A stretch of DNA of 64,000 bases from Ruania alkalisoli (lineage in GTDB: Bacteria > Actinomycetota > Actinomycetes > Actinomycetales > Beutenbergiaceae). The stretch spans positions 1,273,581-1,337,580 of the forward strand of contig NZ_CP063169.1 in the NCBI RefSeq assembly GCF_014960965.1. Direction: 5' to 3'. The number at the start of each line of letters is the position of its first letter. Position 1 is the first letter of the stretch. The notes beneath the pieces are model-generated. The model did not search any database. It saw only the letters and a program-made list of their open reading frames with translations, and was not told where the DNA came from. Both the position numbers and the translations under genes were made by a program. Positions 27,852 to 36,489 of the stretch are shown piece after piece.

Positions 27852-29050
27852 GCAATCTCCTTGAGCCGGTCGGCAATCTTCTCCGGGGTGGTGTCGCTGA
27901 TCCAGGCTCCCATCCCGGACTCCGAGCCGGCCAGGTACTTCAGCTTCCCGGGCGCGCGCCGGATCGAGAACAACTGCAGGTGCAGGCGCAGATCGTCCCG
28001 GCCGTGAACCACGGGAGCCTGATGCCAGCCGGAGATGTAGGGCAGCGGCATCGGCGTGCCGTCGGCGTCGACGAAGAACTGGTCCAACCGGCGCAGCAGG
28101 TTCAGGTACAGCCCGGCGAAGTCGGTGCGTTCGGCGTCGGTGGTGGCGGGCAGGTCCGGTACGTCCCGGCGCGGTGCCACGTGCACTTCGACCGGCCAGC
28201 GCGCCGCCGCCGGCACATAGGCCACCCAGTGCTCGGACTCGCCCACGATCCGCCGCCCCGAAGCCAGTTCGCCCTCGAGCACGTCCTTGAGCAGGTTGCG
28301 CCCCGTGCGCTGGCGGTGCGCGACCGCCTGGTGCAGCATCGTCTGGGTCTTCGGGGTGAGGAACGGGTAGGCGTAGATCTGCCCGTGCGGGTGATGCAGC
28401 GTGACACCGATCTCCGCGCCGCGGTTCTCGAAGCAATACACCTGCTGGACGCCGTCGATCGCGTGCAGCGCAGCCGTGCGATCCGCCCACGCCTCCACGA
28501 TGGTGCGCATCCGGGTGGGGGTCACCGAGCTCAGCGAGGCGCCGGCGTCCGGTGAGAAACAGATCACCTCACACCGCCCGACGGCGGGGCGAACCGGGTA
28601 CAGATCGTTGCCATCGAGGTGGGTGGTCTCGTCCGGTTCGCCGGGGACGCGCATCAGTGAGGGAAAGCGGTTCTCGAAGACCACGACGTCGTAGTCGGTG
28701 GCAGGGATCTCACCGTCGGTGTACTCGGCGCCGGGCTTGGCGGGGGCCAGCGGATTGGTGTCCGGCCCGGGCAGGAACGTGCGGTTCATCCGGTGTGCGG
28801 CCATCGGGACCCACTCGCCGGTGAGCACGTCGTAGCGCATCTGCGGTCCGGTCACCGGCTGGGTCACCCCGTCGGGGCCCTCGATCGGGGCGAACCGGTC
28901 GGGTAGGGGGCGCGGATCGTCCAGGCGGCGGGTCTGCTCCCCGGAGACGTACGGCTCTGAATCGTCGTAGTAGAAAAAGTCTCGGCCGTCGGCCAAGGTG
29001 GTGGGTGTGCGGCGCACGCGCGTGGTGCTGAGGTCCGGGAGTCCAGTCAC
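27848..29050 (-). CDS. galT: galactose-1-phosphate uridylyltransferase
   Basis: Exchanges UMP between UDP-glucose and galactose-1-P. 400 residues with the nucleophile motif HHPHGQIYAYPF and the upstream ENRGAEIG segment; the C-terminal half holds the second HIT-like repeat (ISGWHQAP...HLQLFSIRRAP). The GTG start at 29050 has no clear ribosome-binding site. First gene of galTK; the upstream operator region suggests sugar-responsive repression, and no regulator gene is adjacent. Confidence 0.95.
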   Translation of the reverse strand: MTGLPDLSTTRVRRTPTTLADGRDFFYYDDSEPYVSGEQTRRLDDPRPLPDRFAPIEGPDGVTQPVTGPQMRYDVLTGEWVPMAAHRMNRTFLPGPDTNPLAPAKPGAEYTDGEIPATDYDVVVFENRFPSLMRVPGEPDETTHLDGNDLYPVRPAVGRCEVICFSPDAGASLSSVTPTRMRTIVEAWADRTAALHAIDGVQQVYCFENRGAEIGVTLHHPHGQIYAYPFLTPKTQTMLHQAVAHRQRTGRNLLKDVLEGELASGRRIVGESEHWVAYVPAAARWPVEVHVAPRRDVPDLPATTDAERTDFAGLYLNLLRRLDQFFVDADGTPMPLPYISGWHQAPVVHGRDDLRLHLQLFSIRRAPGKLKYLAGSESGMGAWISDTTPEKIADRLKEIA

Positions 29051-29060
29051 GCCACCAGTG

Positions 29061-29097
29061 TGTCACAAGTTCGCACTAGTTCGCACACAATGTGACA
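29061..29097. promoter_or_regulatory. gal operator region: inverted and direct repeats
   Basis: TGTCACA (29061-29067) and TGTGACA (29091-29097) form an inverted pair enclosing a direct repeat AGTTCGCAC (29068-29076 and 29078-29086, one helical turn apart). It sits 11 bp upstream of the galT start. Direct repeats at a 10-bp pitch resemble DeoR-type sites; this is inference. Confidence 0.6.
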
Positions 29098-29181
29098 TGG
29101 CGGCGGGAGGGGATCAGTGGTCAGCGAGGTCGTGCACAATACGACGATGAGGTTCCGGCCGAGTCCCCGACGGAGCGTGCG

Positions 29182-29817
29182 ATGACGCACGGCCAGTCGA
29201 CGACGGTACGCGCGAGCGACCCCGTTGCGTCCGAGACGGCAGCGACGAGCGCTCCCGACCCAACCGTGCCTCCACCGCCGGTCGGGGTCCCCGTCCCACC
29301 CGGCCATGTGCGCATCGGCGTCGCCATCCCTGTGCCGGAGCCGTATGCCGCCAGCCTCACCAGGGCGAGGTTGCGTGCCGACGACCCGCTCGCTCGTTCG
29401 ATCCCCCCGCACATCACGCTGCTGCCTCCCACCGACATCCCGGAGGACGCGATCGCCGACGTGCAGGCCCACCTCGCGCGGATCGCCACCGATCAGCGGC
29501 CCTTCGTGGTCGAACTCAACGGCACCGATACCTTCCGGCCGGTCTCGCCGGTCGTGTTCGTCCAGCTCAGCACCGGAACCGATGCCTGCACCGCGCTGCA
29601 AGAAGCGGTCAACGACGGGCCGCTGGCACAGCGGCTCCGCTTCCCGTTCCACCCGCACGTCACCCTGGCCCATGCCGTGGATGAGTCCGCCCTGGACGAG
29701 GCAGCCGACACCATGGCCGAGTTCGACGCGGTCTTTCCCGTGGCGCACTTCTGTCTCTACGAGCATGGCGAAGACGGTGTCTGGCGCGACGTGTGCACCT
29801 ACGCCCTGACCTCCTGA
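29182..29817 (+). CDS. 2'-5' RNA ligase / 2H phosphoesterase family protein
   Basis: 211 residues. After a low-complexity N-terminus rich in Pro and Ala (1-50) there is one 2H domain with both HxT motifs: PPHITLLPP (His about 75) and FHPHVTLAH (His about 157). The family cleaves or joins 2'-5' or cyclic phosphodiesters, or acts on nucleotide signals; no specific substrate is evident. ATG 29182 follows GGAG at 7 nt; the longer frame to 29092 would begin inside the gal operator. Confidence 0.85.
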   Translation: MTHGQSTTVRASDPVASETAATSAPDPTVPPPPVGVPVPPGHVRIGVAIPVPEPYAASLTRARLRADDPLARSIPPHITLLPPTDIPEDAIADVQAHLARIATDQRPFVVELNGTDTFRPVSPVVFVQLSTGTDACTALQEAVNDGPLAQRLRFPFHPHVTLAHAVDESALDEAADTMAEFDAVFPVAHFCLYEHGEDGVWRDVCTYALTS

Positions 29818-29894
29818 CGGCGTTCGGGACACATTCAGGACGACACCGGCGGGAACCTGCCACGCGGGCCGCGCAGAGCGCCCGATGGCGATCC

Positions 29895-29920
29895 ACCTGT
29901 CAGTTCCTTCCCTGACAGGT
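29895..29920. promoter_or_regulatory. inverted repeat upstream of the YihY gene
   Basis: ACCTGTCAG and CTGACAGGT (9 bp, perfect) flank an 8-nt pyrimidine loop. It may be the terminator of the 2H gene or an operator 38 bp upstream of the next start. Confidence 0.45.
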
Positions 29921-29957
29921 AGATGCATCGTCGGCCCGGTTTCGACATGCTGGACCC

Positions 29958-31037
29958 ATGGCAGGCACGAACACCGGACTGGCAGGCTTCATCGACTGGC
30001 TGAAGAAGACCCGCGTGATGCGGGCGCTCTCGAGATATGGGGCAGCCAACGGCAACCTCCTCGCGGGCGGGATCGCGTTCGCCGGGCTGTTCTCGGTGTT
30101 CGGTGCCCTCACGATCGCCTACACCGCGTTCATGAAAGTGCTGGGCGGGAACGAGGAGCTGCGTCAGCAGGTGATCGACGCCGCGGCCGAGTCGCTACCC
30201 GGACTGATTCGGACCGAGGAATTCGACGAAGGAATGATCAGCCCCAGCCAGTTGGAGTTCAATACCGGCACCGGGATCGTCGGCATCGTCGCCGCCCTCG
30301 TCCTGATCAACATGGCCTTCCGCGTGCCCGCCGCGCTCCGGTCCTCGATTCGCACCATGTTCGGTCTCGTCTCTCCGCCCGAGCACCCGGTGCTGGGCAA
30401 GTTGCGTGATGTGCTCGGGTTCGTGGGTCTGGTGCTCTCGGTGATCCTCACCTCCGCGATGGGCATCGCCGCCGGAGCGGCCGGTGAGTGGCTGCTCTCG
30501 CTCGCCGGCTGGGAGAGCACCAGCGCCGGGCAGTGGCTGCTGCGCATCTTCGGGCTGGTGATCGTGCTGCTCGTGGACTGGGCCGTGTTCATGTGGATCT
30601 TCCGCACCCTGGCCGGAGTGAGGCCCCCGAGGCACGACCTCGTGATCGGGGCGCTGCTCGCCGCGATCGGTGCCGGTGCGCTGCGTTATCTCGGCACCTC
30701 CGTGGTCGGGGGCAACCTCAGCGAGAACCCGATCTTCGCCTCCGCTGCTGTGCTCGGCACCCTGCTGTTGTGGATCAACCTGGTGGTGCGAGTCACGCTG
30801 CTCATGGCGGCGTGGACCGCGAACGCGCCCGCCCACCCCGAGGTGGCGGACGAGATGATCACCCACTTCGACGAGACGCCGAACTACGTCACCCTCAGCG
30901 ATCCCAGGACACTCGAGTGGCAGCACGACCCGGTCACCGGGCGGGTGCAGCCCGAGTTCCCGCCACCACCGGAGCCTTACTGGGGCGGCCTGATCGGCTG
31001 GGTCGGGCGCAAGATCAGCGGCGCGCGGCGGGCCTGA
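29958..31037 (+). CDS. YihY/BrkB family inner membrane protein
   Basis: 359 residues with about six hydrophobic helices (for example LLAGGIAFAGLFSVFGALTIAY near 33-54, FVGLVLSVILTSAMGIAAGAA, LVIVLLVDWAVFMWIF, VLGTLLLWINLVVRVTLLMAAW) and a hydrophilic C-terminal tail (about 290-359). Family once mislabelled ribonuclease BN; its real role is unknown. Confidence 0.88.
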   Translation: MAGTNTGLAGFIDWLKKTRVMRALSRYGAANGNLLAGGIAFAGLFSVFGALTIAYTAFMKVLGGNEELRQQVIDAAAESLPGLIRTEEFDEGMISPSQLEFNTGTGIVGIVAALVLINMAFRVPAALRSSIRTMFGLVSPPEHPVLGKLRDVLGFVGLVLSVILTSAMGIAAGAAGEWLLSLAGWESTSAGQWLLRIFGLVIVLLVDWAVFMWIFRTLAGVRPPRHDLVIGALLAAIGAGALRYLGTSVVGGNLSENPIFASAAVLGTLLLWINLVVRVTLLMAAWTANAPAHPEVADEMITHFDETPNYVTLSDPRTLEWQHDPVTGRVQPEFPPPPEPYWGGLIGWVGRKISGARRA

Positions 31038-31069
31038 GCGCTCGGGCGCGTACGGGTGGGTACGGAATC

Positions 31070-31123
31070 GACGGCCGTGACCGGTGCCGTGCCACATGAG
31101 GCACGGTGTGGCTGAGGACCGTC
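31070..31123 (+). terminator. two-tier hairpin after the YihY gene
   Basis: GACGG/CCGTC outer arms (31070-31074 with 31119-31123) around an inner CCGTGCC/GGCACGG stem (31087-31093 with 31100-31106). It shares the ACGGCC...GGCTGAG...CGTC frame with the element at 7135-7190. It ends 17 nt before the manC -10. Confidence 0.55.
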
Positions 31124-31140
31124 AGTTCGGTACGGGTGGA

Positions 31141-31146
31141 TAGGCT
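31141..31146 (+). promoter_or_regulatory. -10 element of manC (leaderless)
   Basis: TAGGCT followed by 6 nt and the ATG at 31153. Confidence 0.6.
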
Positions 31147-31152
31147 CGGCCG

Positions 31153-32241
31153 ATGACGCAGTCCTTTCATGCCATCGTGCCTGCCGGGGGAGCAGGGACC
31201 CGCCTATGGCCGCTCTCGCGGCAAGGGAACCCGAAGTTTCTCCACGATCTCACCGGCACCGGCCGCACCCTGATCCAAGGCACCCTCGACCGGCTCGCCC
31301 CCCTCAGCGACAGCGTGCTCGTGGTCACCGGCCAGCCTCACGTCGACGCGGTCGCCGACCAGCTGCCCGAGCTCCCCGCCGAGAACGTCCTCGTCGAACC
31401 GTCCCCGCGGGACTCCATGGCTGCGATCGGGCTGGCAGCCGCTGTATTGAATCGCCGCCACCCAGGCCAGGACGTCATCCTCGGATCCTTCGCCGCCGAC
31501 CACGTCATCACCGATCACGCCGCCTTTGCCGCCGCCGTACGCACTGCCGTGGCCACGGCTGCCGAGGACTACGTCGTCACCATCGGGATCGGGGCCACGG
31601 AGCCGTCCACGGCGTTCGGCTACATCCATGTCGGCGATCCGATTGCCACCGGTGCCCACCAGGTGCTCGGCTTCACTGAGAAGCCCGACGCGGAAACCGC
31701 CGCCGAGTATCTCGCCACCGGTGCCTACCGGTGGAACGCGGGGATGTTCGTGGTGCGGGCGCGAGTGCTGCTCGACCATCTCGCCCGGCTCCAACCAACC
31801 CTCGCAGCCGGGCTGGAGGAGATCGCGGCCGCATGGGACACCACGGACCGCGACGCCGTCCTCACCCGGCTCTGGCCCACTCTGACGAAGATCGCCATCG
31901 ACCATGCGATCGCCGAACCTGTGGCCGCGGCCGGGGGAGTGGCCGTGGTGCCGGGCGAGTTCGACTGGGATGACGTCGGCGACTGGCGCTCCCTCGGACG
32001 GCTGCTGACCACCGGTACCGATGGTGTGCGCACGCTCGGTGACCCGCAGGACGTGCTCTCCCTCGATTCCCCAGGATCGGTCGTGGCTCCCACCTCCGGA
32101 CGGCGCGTGGTGCTCCTCGGGGTGCCGGACGCCGTCGTGGTGGACACCCCGGACGCCCTGTTGGTGACGACCCGTGACCAGGCACAGCGGGTCAAGGACG
32201 TGGTCGACCGGCTCGCCTCCGAGGGGGGAAGCCTCATCTGA
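31153..32241 (+). CDS. manC: mannose-1-phosphate guanylyltransferase
   Basis: Makes GDP-mannose from mannose-1-P and GTP, the donor for cell-wall mannans and glycolipids. 362 residues, the short form without a fused phosphomannose isomerase domain. Nucleotide-binding GGAGTRLWPLSR (about 13-24), FTEKPD (metal/sugar site) and WNAGMFVV. A phosphosugar mutase at 55860-57638 could supply substrate, though that protein fits nucleoside metabolism equally well. Confidence 0.93.
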   Translation: MTQSFHAIVPAGGAGTRLWPLSRQGNPKFLHDLTGTGRTLIQGTLDRLAPLSDSVLVVTGQPHVDAVADQLPELPAENVLVEPSPRDSMAAIGLAAAVLNRRHPGQDVILGSFAADHVITDHAAFAAAVRTAVATAAEDYVVTIGIGATEPSTAFGYIHVGDPIATGAHQVLGFTEKPDAETAAEYLATGAYRWNAGMFVVRARVLLDHLARLQPTLAAGLEEIAAAWDTTDRDAVLTRLWPTLTKIAIDHAIAEPVAAAGGVAVVPGEFDWDDVGDWRSLGRLLTTGTDGVRTLGDPQDVLSLDSPGSVVAPTSGRRVVLLGVPDAVVVDTPDALLVTTRDQAQRVKDVVDRLASEGGSLI

Positions 32242-32302
32242 TCGCCGACGGCGCAGGTCACCGCTGCGGGCCCGGCGCCCGGCGCGGTGGTCACCTCGCA
32301 GG

Positions 32303-32308
32303 TACCCT
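32303..32308 (+). promoter_or_regulatory. -10 element of the M20 gene (leaderless)
   Basis: TACCCT followed by 7 nt and the GTG at 32316. Confidence 0.45.
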
Positions 32309-32315
32309 CAGGCGG

Positions 32316-33566
32316 GTGCACACCAACACCCGCCGGCTCACTGCAATCCTCGACGACCTCGCCCACGAGCTGATCGCGTTCCGCCGAGACGTGCACGCCC
32401 ACCCTGAGCTCGCCCGCACCGAGAAGCGCACCAGCGACCGGCTCGCCGAACTGTTCGAGCTGGCGGGACTGCAGGTGCACCGGTTCACCCCGACGGGTCT
32501 CGCCGTCGACATCGACCCGCCTGGGACCAGCGCGGGACCAGCATCCCGCCGCCATCGCCGGGTGGCGTTGCGGGCTGATCTGGACGCCCTCCCGGTGCAG
32601 GAGGCGACAGGCCTGGAGTTTGCGTCGACGGTGCGGGGCGTAAGCCACGCGTGCGGGCACGATGTGCACACCACCGTGGTGCTCGGCGCCGGCCTGGCGC
32701 TCGCACGTCTCGCCGAGGAGCAGGGGCTCCCCTCCGGTGTGCGGTTGCTGTTCCAGCCGGCTGAGGAACTGCAGCCGGGTGGTGCACTGGATCTGCTCAA
32801 AGCGGGCGCGCTCGAAGGCGTCGACCGGATCTTCGCCATCCACTGTGACCCGAAGCTGGACGTGGGGCATGTGGGCACGCGGATCGGTCCGATCACGTCC
32901 GCCTCCGACACTGTGTCGGTCACTCTCACCTCCTCCGGGGGGCACACCTCGCGCCCGCACCTGACCTCTGACGTCGTCTACGCCCTCGGGCTGGTGGCCA
33001 CCACCACCCCGGCAGTGCTGGGCCGGCGCCTGGATCCGCGGGCCGGGGTCAATCTCACCTGGGGGGCGATCAAGGCAGGTACGGCATCGAACGCGATCCC
33101 GACCACCGGCACCATCTCGGGGACATTGCGTTGCCTCGACGTGCGCGCATGGGATCAGGCCGAGCACCTGCTGCGGGAGGTGGTCGAGCAGATCGTCGCC
33201 CCAACCGGGGTGGAGGTGGACGTGCAGATCGTGCGCGGAGTACCACCGGTGGACAACGACGGCGAGAGTGTGCGGCTGATGGAGGACGCGGCGGAGGCAA
33301 TCCTCGGCGACGACGCGGTGCAGCTCACGGAGCAGTCGCTCGGCGGGGAGGACTTCGGCTGGTACCTCACCCAGACCCGGGGGGCGATGGCACGCCTCGG
33401 TACCCGCGCCCCTGGTGGACGCAGCTACGACCTGCACCAGCCTGAGCTCATCGTGGACGAACGAGCGATCGGCGTCGGGGCGAGGTTCCTGGCGCAGGTG
33501 GCCTTGGATGCCGGCCGTCGATTGCACGAGGAGCACGGAGTGACCAGCGAAGTACCAGTTCGATAA
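32316..33566 (+). CDS. M20 family metal-dependent amidohydrolase
   Basis: 416 residues, IAA-amino-acid/N-acyl-amino-acid hydrolase-like: FRRDVHAHPELARTE near the N-terminus, metal-site ALRADLDALPVQE and SHACGHDVHTT, the GGEDFGWYL block near the C-terminus, and the usual dimerisation lid in the middle. It is placed directly upstream of the nucleoside transporter genes, as in related actinobacteria, but its reaction in that context is not known. GTG start from the leaderless promoter. Confidence 0.88.
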   Translation: MHTNTRRLTAILDDLAHELIAFRRDVHAHPELARTEKRTSDRLAELFELAGLQVHRFTPTGLAVDIDPPGTSAGPASRRHRRVALRADLDALPVQEATGLEFASTVRGVSHACGHDVHTTVVLGAGLALARLAEEQGLPSGVRLLFQPAEELQPGGALDLLKAGALEGVDRIFAIHCDPKLDVGHVGTRIGPITSASDTVSVTLTSSGGHTSRPHLTSDVVYALGLVATTTPAVLGRRLDPRAGVNLTWGAIKAGTASNAIPTTGTISGTLRCLDVRAWDQAEHLLREVVEQIVAPTGVEVDVQIVRGVPPVDNDGESVRLMEDAAEAILGDDAVQLTEQSLGGEDFGWYLTQTRGAMARLGTRAPGGRSYDLHQPELIVDERAIGVGARFLAQVALDAGRRLHEEHGVTSEVPVR

Positions 33567-33576
33567 CAACTGCCCC

Positions 33577-33599
33577 CTGTGTCTCAGCATGTAACACAG
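33577..33599. promoter_or_regulatory. palindrome upstream of the nucleoside transporter operon
   Basis: CTGTGT-N11-ACACAG. Its 3' arm lies near the expected -35 of a TATCGT -10 hexamer at about 33617-33622, so it is a candidate operator for the transporter operon. Confidence 0.45.
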
Positions 33600-33679
33600 A
33601 TGTCGGCGTACGGGGCTATCGTCGCAGGCAGCCGCTCGGACGGACCGATGCCGAGCCGTCTCTCACAAGGAGTAGCGAC

Positions 33680-34798
33680 GTGAAGAAGACCCTTCCCGCA
33701 GCACTGGTGGCTGCAGCAGCCCTGACCCTCGCCGCCTGCGGCGCCGCACCCGAGGAGGAGCCCGAGGCCACCGGAGAAGAGACCACCGCGGGGGAGGAGA
33801 CCGGTGGTGAGAGCACCGACTTCACCGCATGCCTGATCTCCGACGAGGGCGGCTGGGACGACGCCTCGTTCAATGAGTCGGCATTCAACGGCCTCACCCA
33901 GGCTGAAGCCGATCTCGGGATCGAGGTCCGCGATGCTGAGTCCACCGACCCGGGCCAGTACGCCGCCAACGCCGACGCGATGGTGCAGGCCGGATGCTCC
34001 CTGACGGTCGGCGTGGGCTTCGCCCTCGAAGACACCATCCAGGAAGTTGCCGAGGCGAACCCGGACCTCAACTTCGCCCTTGTCGACTCCGCGTTCTCCG
34101 ACGCCGAGTTCAACCCTGTCGAGCTGGACAACGCCAAGCCACTGCTGTTCAACACCCAGGAGGCCGCGTTCCTCGCCGGCTACCTCGCTGCGGGGATGAC
34201 CGAGACCGGCACCGTGGCCACCTACGGCGGCCAGCCGTTCCCCTCGGTGACGATTTTCATGGACGGCTTCGTCGACGGCGTCGCCGCCTACAACGAGGCG
34301 AACGGCACCGACGTCCAGGCGCTGGGCTGGGACAAGGAGGCCCAGAACGGGTCGATGACCGGTGACTTCACGAACACCGAGAACGGCTACAACACCACCC
34401 AGCAGTTCATCGCCGACGGCGCCGACATCATCCTCCCGGTCGCCGGCCCCGTGGGATCTGGATCGCTGCGTGCCGCCGCTGAGCACGAGGGTGTCTCGGT
34501 GATCTGGGTCGACTCGGACGGGTACGAGCAGCCGGCGAACGCTGACTATCAGCAGCTCATCCTCACCTCGGTGCTCAAGCAGATCCAGACTGCGGTCTAC
34601 GACACGATCGACTCCTCGGTCGGCGGCGAGTTCTCGGCCGAGCCGTACGTGGGCACCCTGGAGAACGGTGGCGTGGGCCTGGCCCCGTTCCACGATTTCG
34701 AGGATGCAGTGCCGGCGGAACTGCAGGCCGAGATCGAGGATCTGCAGGCGCAGATCATCGCCGGTGAGCTCGAGGTCACCTCGCCCAGCGCCAACTGA
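33680..34798 (+). CDS. BMP-family nucleoside-binding lipoprotein
   Basis: Solute-binding protein of a nucleoside ABC importer. 372 residues: lipoprotein signal with lipobox LTLAAC (Cys about 20), an acidic Glu/Thr-rich spacer, then the BMP domain (LISDEGGWDDASFNESAFNG, VGVGFALEDTIQEVA, NTQEAAFLAGYLAAGM, PVAGPVGSGSLRAA). GTG start with AAGGAGT upstream. First gene of the importer set; a strong hairpin follows and probably keeps this subunit in excess. Confidence 0.92.
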   Translation: MKKTLPAALVAAAALTLAACGAAPEEEPEATGEETTAGEETGGESTDFTACLISDEGGWDDASFNESAFNGLTQAEADLGIEVRDAESTDPGQYAANADAMVQAGCSLTVGVGFALEDTIQEVAEANPDLNFALVDSAFSDAEFNPVELDNAKPLLFNTQEAAFLAGYLAAGMTETGTVATYGGQPFPSVTIFMDGFVDGVAAYNEANGTDVQALGWDKEAQNGSMTGDFTNTENGYNTTQQFIADGADIILPVAGPVGSGSLRAAAEHEGVSVIWVDSDGYEQPANADYQQLILTSVLKQIQTAVYDTIDSSVGGEFSAEPYVGTLENGGVGLAPFHDFEDAVPAELQAEIEDLQAQIIAGELEVTSPSAN

Positions 34799-34816
34799 TC
34801 GAAGGACAGTGACGCG

Positions 34817-34844
34817 TGGCCCGGGTGCGAGCGCACCCGGGCCA
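34817..34844 (+). terminator. intra-operon hairpin after the BMP gene
   Basis: Perfect 13-bp stem TGGCCCGGGTGCG/CGCACCCGGGCCA with a 2-nt apex, 18 nt after the lipoprotein stop and 77 nt before the ATPase start. It may partly terminate or protect the upstream mRNA end. A TAGAGT hexamer at 34871-34876 could be a second promoter. Confidence 0.65.
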
Positions 34845-34920
34845 GGCGTGTCTGCGGCGATCATGCGGGCTAGAGTGCGGCGAGACGGCACCGGCGCCGC
34901 AGGAGACAGGAAGGGACGAG

Positions 34921-36489
34921 ATGACGCTCGAGCTTCGCGGGATCACCAAGCGATTCGGCTCTCTCGTGGCCAACGACCGGATCGACCTCACCTTCGAACC
35001 GGGCCGGATCCACGCACTGCTCGGGGAGAACGGCGCCGGTAAGTCCACGATGATGAACGTCCTCTACGGGCTGTACACCCCGGACGAGGGCCAGATCCTC
35101 ATCGACGGCGTACCGGTGACTTTCCACGGACCCGGAGACGCCATGGCGGCCGGGATCGGCATGGTGCACCAGCACTTCATGCTGATCCCCGTCTTCACCG
35201 TCGCCGAGAACGTGGTGCTCGGGCACGAACCCACGGGACCACTGGGCATCATCGGCCTGGAGCAGGCACGCACACTGGTGCGGGAGATCTCGGCGCGGTT
35301 CGGTTTCGACGTGGATCCGGATGCGAAGATCGAAGATCTGCCGGTCGGGGTGCAGCAGCGGGTGGAGATCATCAAGGCGCTCTCCCGGGATGCGAAGGTG
35401 CTCATCCTGGATGAGCCGACGGCGGTGCTCACCCCGCAGGAGACCGACGAACTGATCGAGATCATGCGTCAGCTGCGTGACTCCGGTACGGCCATCGTGT
35501 TCATCACCCACAAGCTGCGGGAGGTGCGCGCCGTGGCCGACGAGATCACCGTGATCCGGCGGGGGAAGGTCGTCGGAACGGCCTCGCCGACCGATTCCCA
35601 GGCCGAGCTCGCGTCGCTGATGGTGGGCCGGGATGTCTCGCTCGGAGTCGAGAAGGGACCGGCCGAGCCGAACGAGCAGGCTCTGGAGGTTGCCGGCCTC
35701 AGCGTCCTGGACGCCGTGGGCTCGCCGGTGGTGCGGGACGTGTCGTTCACGATCCGCGGCGGTGAGGTGCTCGCCGTGGCCGGTGTGCAGGGCAACGGGC
35801 AGTCCGAGCTCGCTGAGGTGATCCTCGGGCTGCGCAAGGCCACCGCAGGCTCGATCACCCTGGACGGGACCGAACTGCTGGGTAAGAGCGTGGATCAGGT
35901 GCTGCGCGCGGGTGTGGGATTCGTGCCTGAGGACCGCAGCAAGGACGGACTCATCTCCTCCTTCTCGATCATCGAGAACTTCGTGCTGGACCAGTATGCC
36001 CAGGAGCCCTATGCGAAGGGTCCGGCGATGCAGCTGGGTGTCGCGCGGCAGAAGGCAGCCGAGGCTGTGGAGGCCTTCGATGTGCGGACAACGTCGATCG
36101 ACGACCCGGTCAGCACGCTCTCGGGCGGGAATCAGCAGAAGGTCGTCCTTGCCCGGGAGATGTCCCGCCCGCTGCGGTTGTTCGTCGCCTCACAGCCCAC
36201 CCGTGGCCTCGACGTGGGGTCGATCGAGTTCGTCCACCAGCGCATCATTGCCGAGCGCGACGCGGGCACCCCAGTGCTGATCGTGTCCACCGAGCTCGAT
36301 GAAGTGCTCTCCATCGCCGACCGGATCGCCGTGATGTACCGCGGGTCGATCGTCGGCATCGTCGAGGCCGGCACCGATCGCGACGTGCTCGGACTGATGA
36401 TGGCGGGCGTGCCACCCGAGGAGGCGCGGCAAGAGGCCGTGGAGCACCCGACGGCGATGCACGAGGTCGAGGGCGAGGAACCGAGTTGA
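34921..36489 (+). CDS. nucleoside ABC transporter ATPase (two nucleotide-binding domains)
   Basis: 522 residues, sugar/nucleoside-type double ATPase. Domain 1: Walker A GENGAGKST (39-47), signature-like LPVGVQQRVEI, Walker B VLILDEPTAVL. Domain 2: degenerate Walker A GVQGNGQSEL (Lys missing), signature LSGGNQQKVVLAREMS, and a Walker B region where ASQPTRGLD replaces the Glu, so the second site is probably ATP-inactive, as is usual in this family. ATG 34921 follows GGAAGGGA. Overlaps the next gene by 4 bp. Confidence 0.93.
   Translation: MTLELRGITKRFGSLVANDRIDLTFEPGRIHALLGENGAGKSTMMNVLYGLYTPDEGQILIDGVPVTFHGPGDAMAAGIGMVHQHFMLIPVFTVAENVVLGHEPTGPLGIIGLEQARTLVREISARFGFDVDPDAKIEDLPVGVQQRVEIIKALSRDAKVLILDEPTAVLTPQETDELIEIMRQLRDSGTAIVFITHKLREVRAVADEITVIRRGKVVGTASPTDSQAELASLMVGRDVSLGVEKGPAEPNEQALEVAGLSVLDAVGSPVVRDVSFTIRGGEVLAVAGVQGNGQSELAEVILGLRKATAGSITLDGTELLGKSVDQVLRAGVGFVPEDRSKDGLISSFSIIENFVLDQYAQEPYAKGPAMQLGVARQKAAEAVEAFDVRTTSIDDPVSTLSGGNQQKVVLAREMSRPLRLFVASQPTRGLDVGSIEFVHQRIIAERDAGTPVLIVSTELDEVLSIADRIAVMYRGSIVGIVEAGTDRDVLGLMMAGVPPEEARQEAVEHPTAMHEVEGEEPS

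Noticed and set aside
31725-33590. 621-codon minus-strand frame spanning manC and the M20 gene
   Set aside because: Crosses two well-supported genes and their promoter and shows no family motif; composition is that of an antisense shadow.
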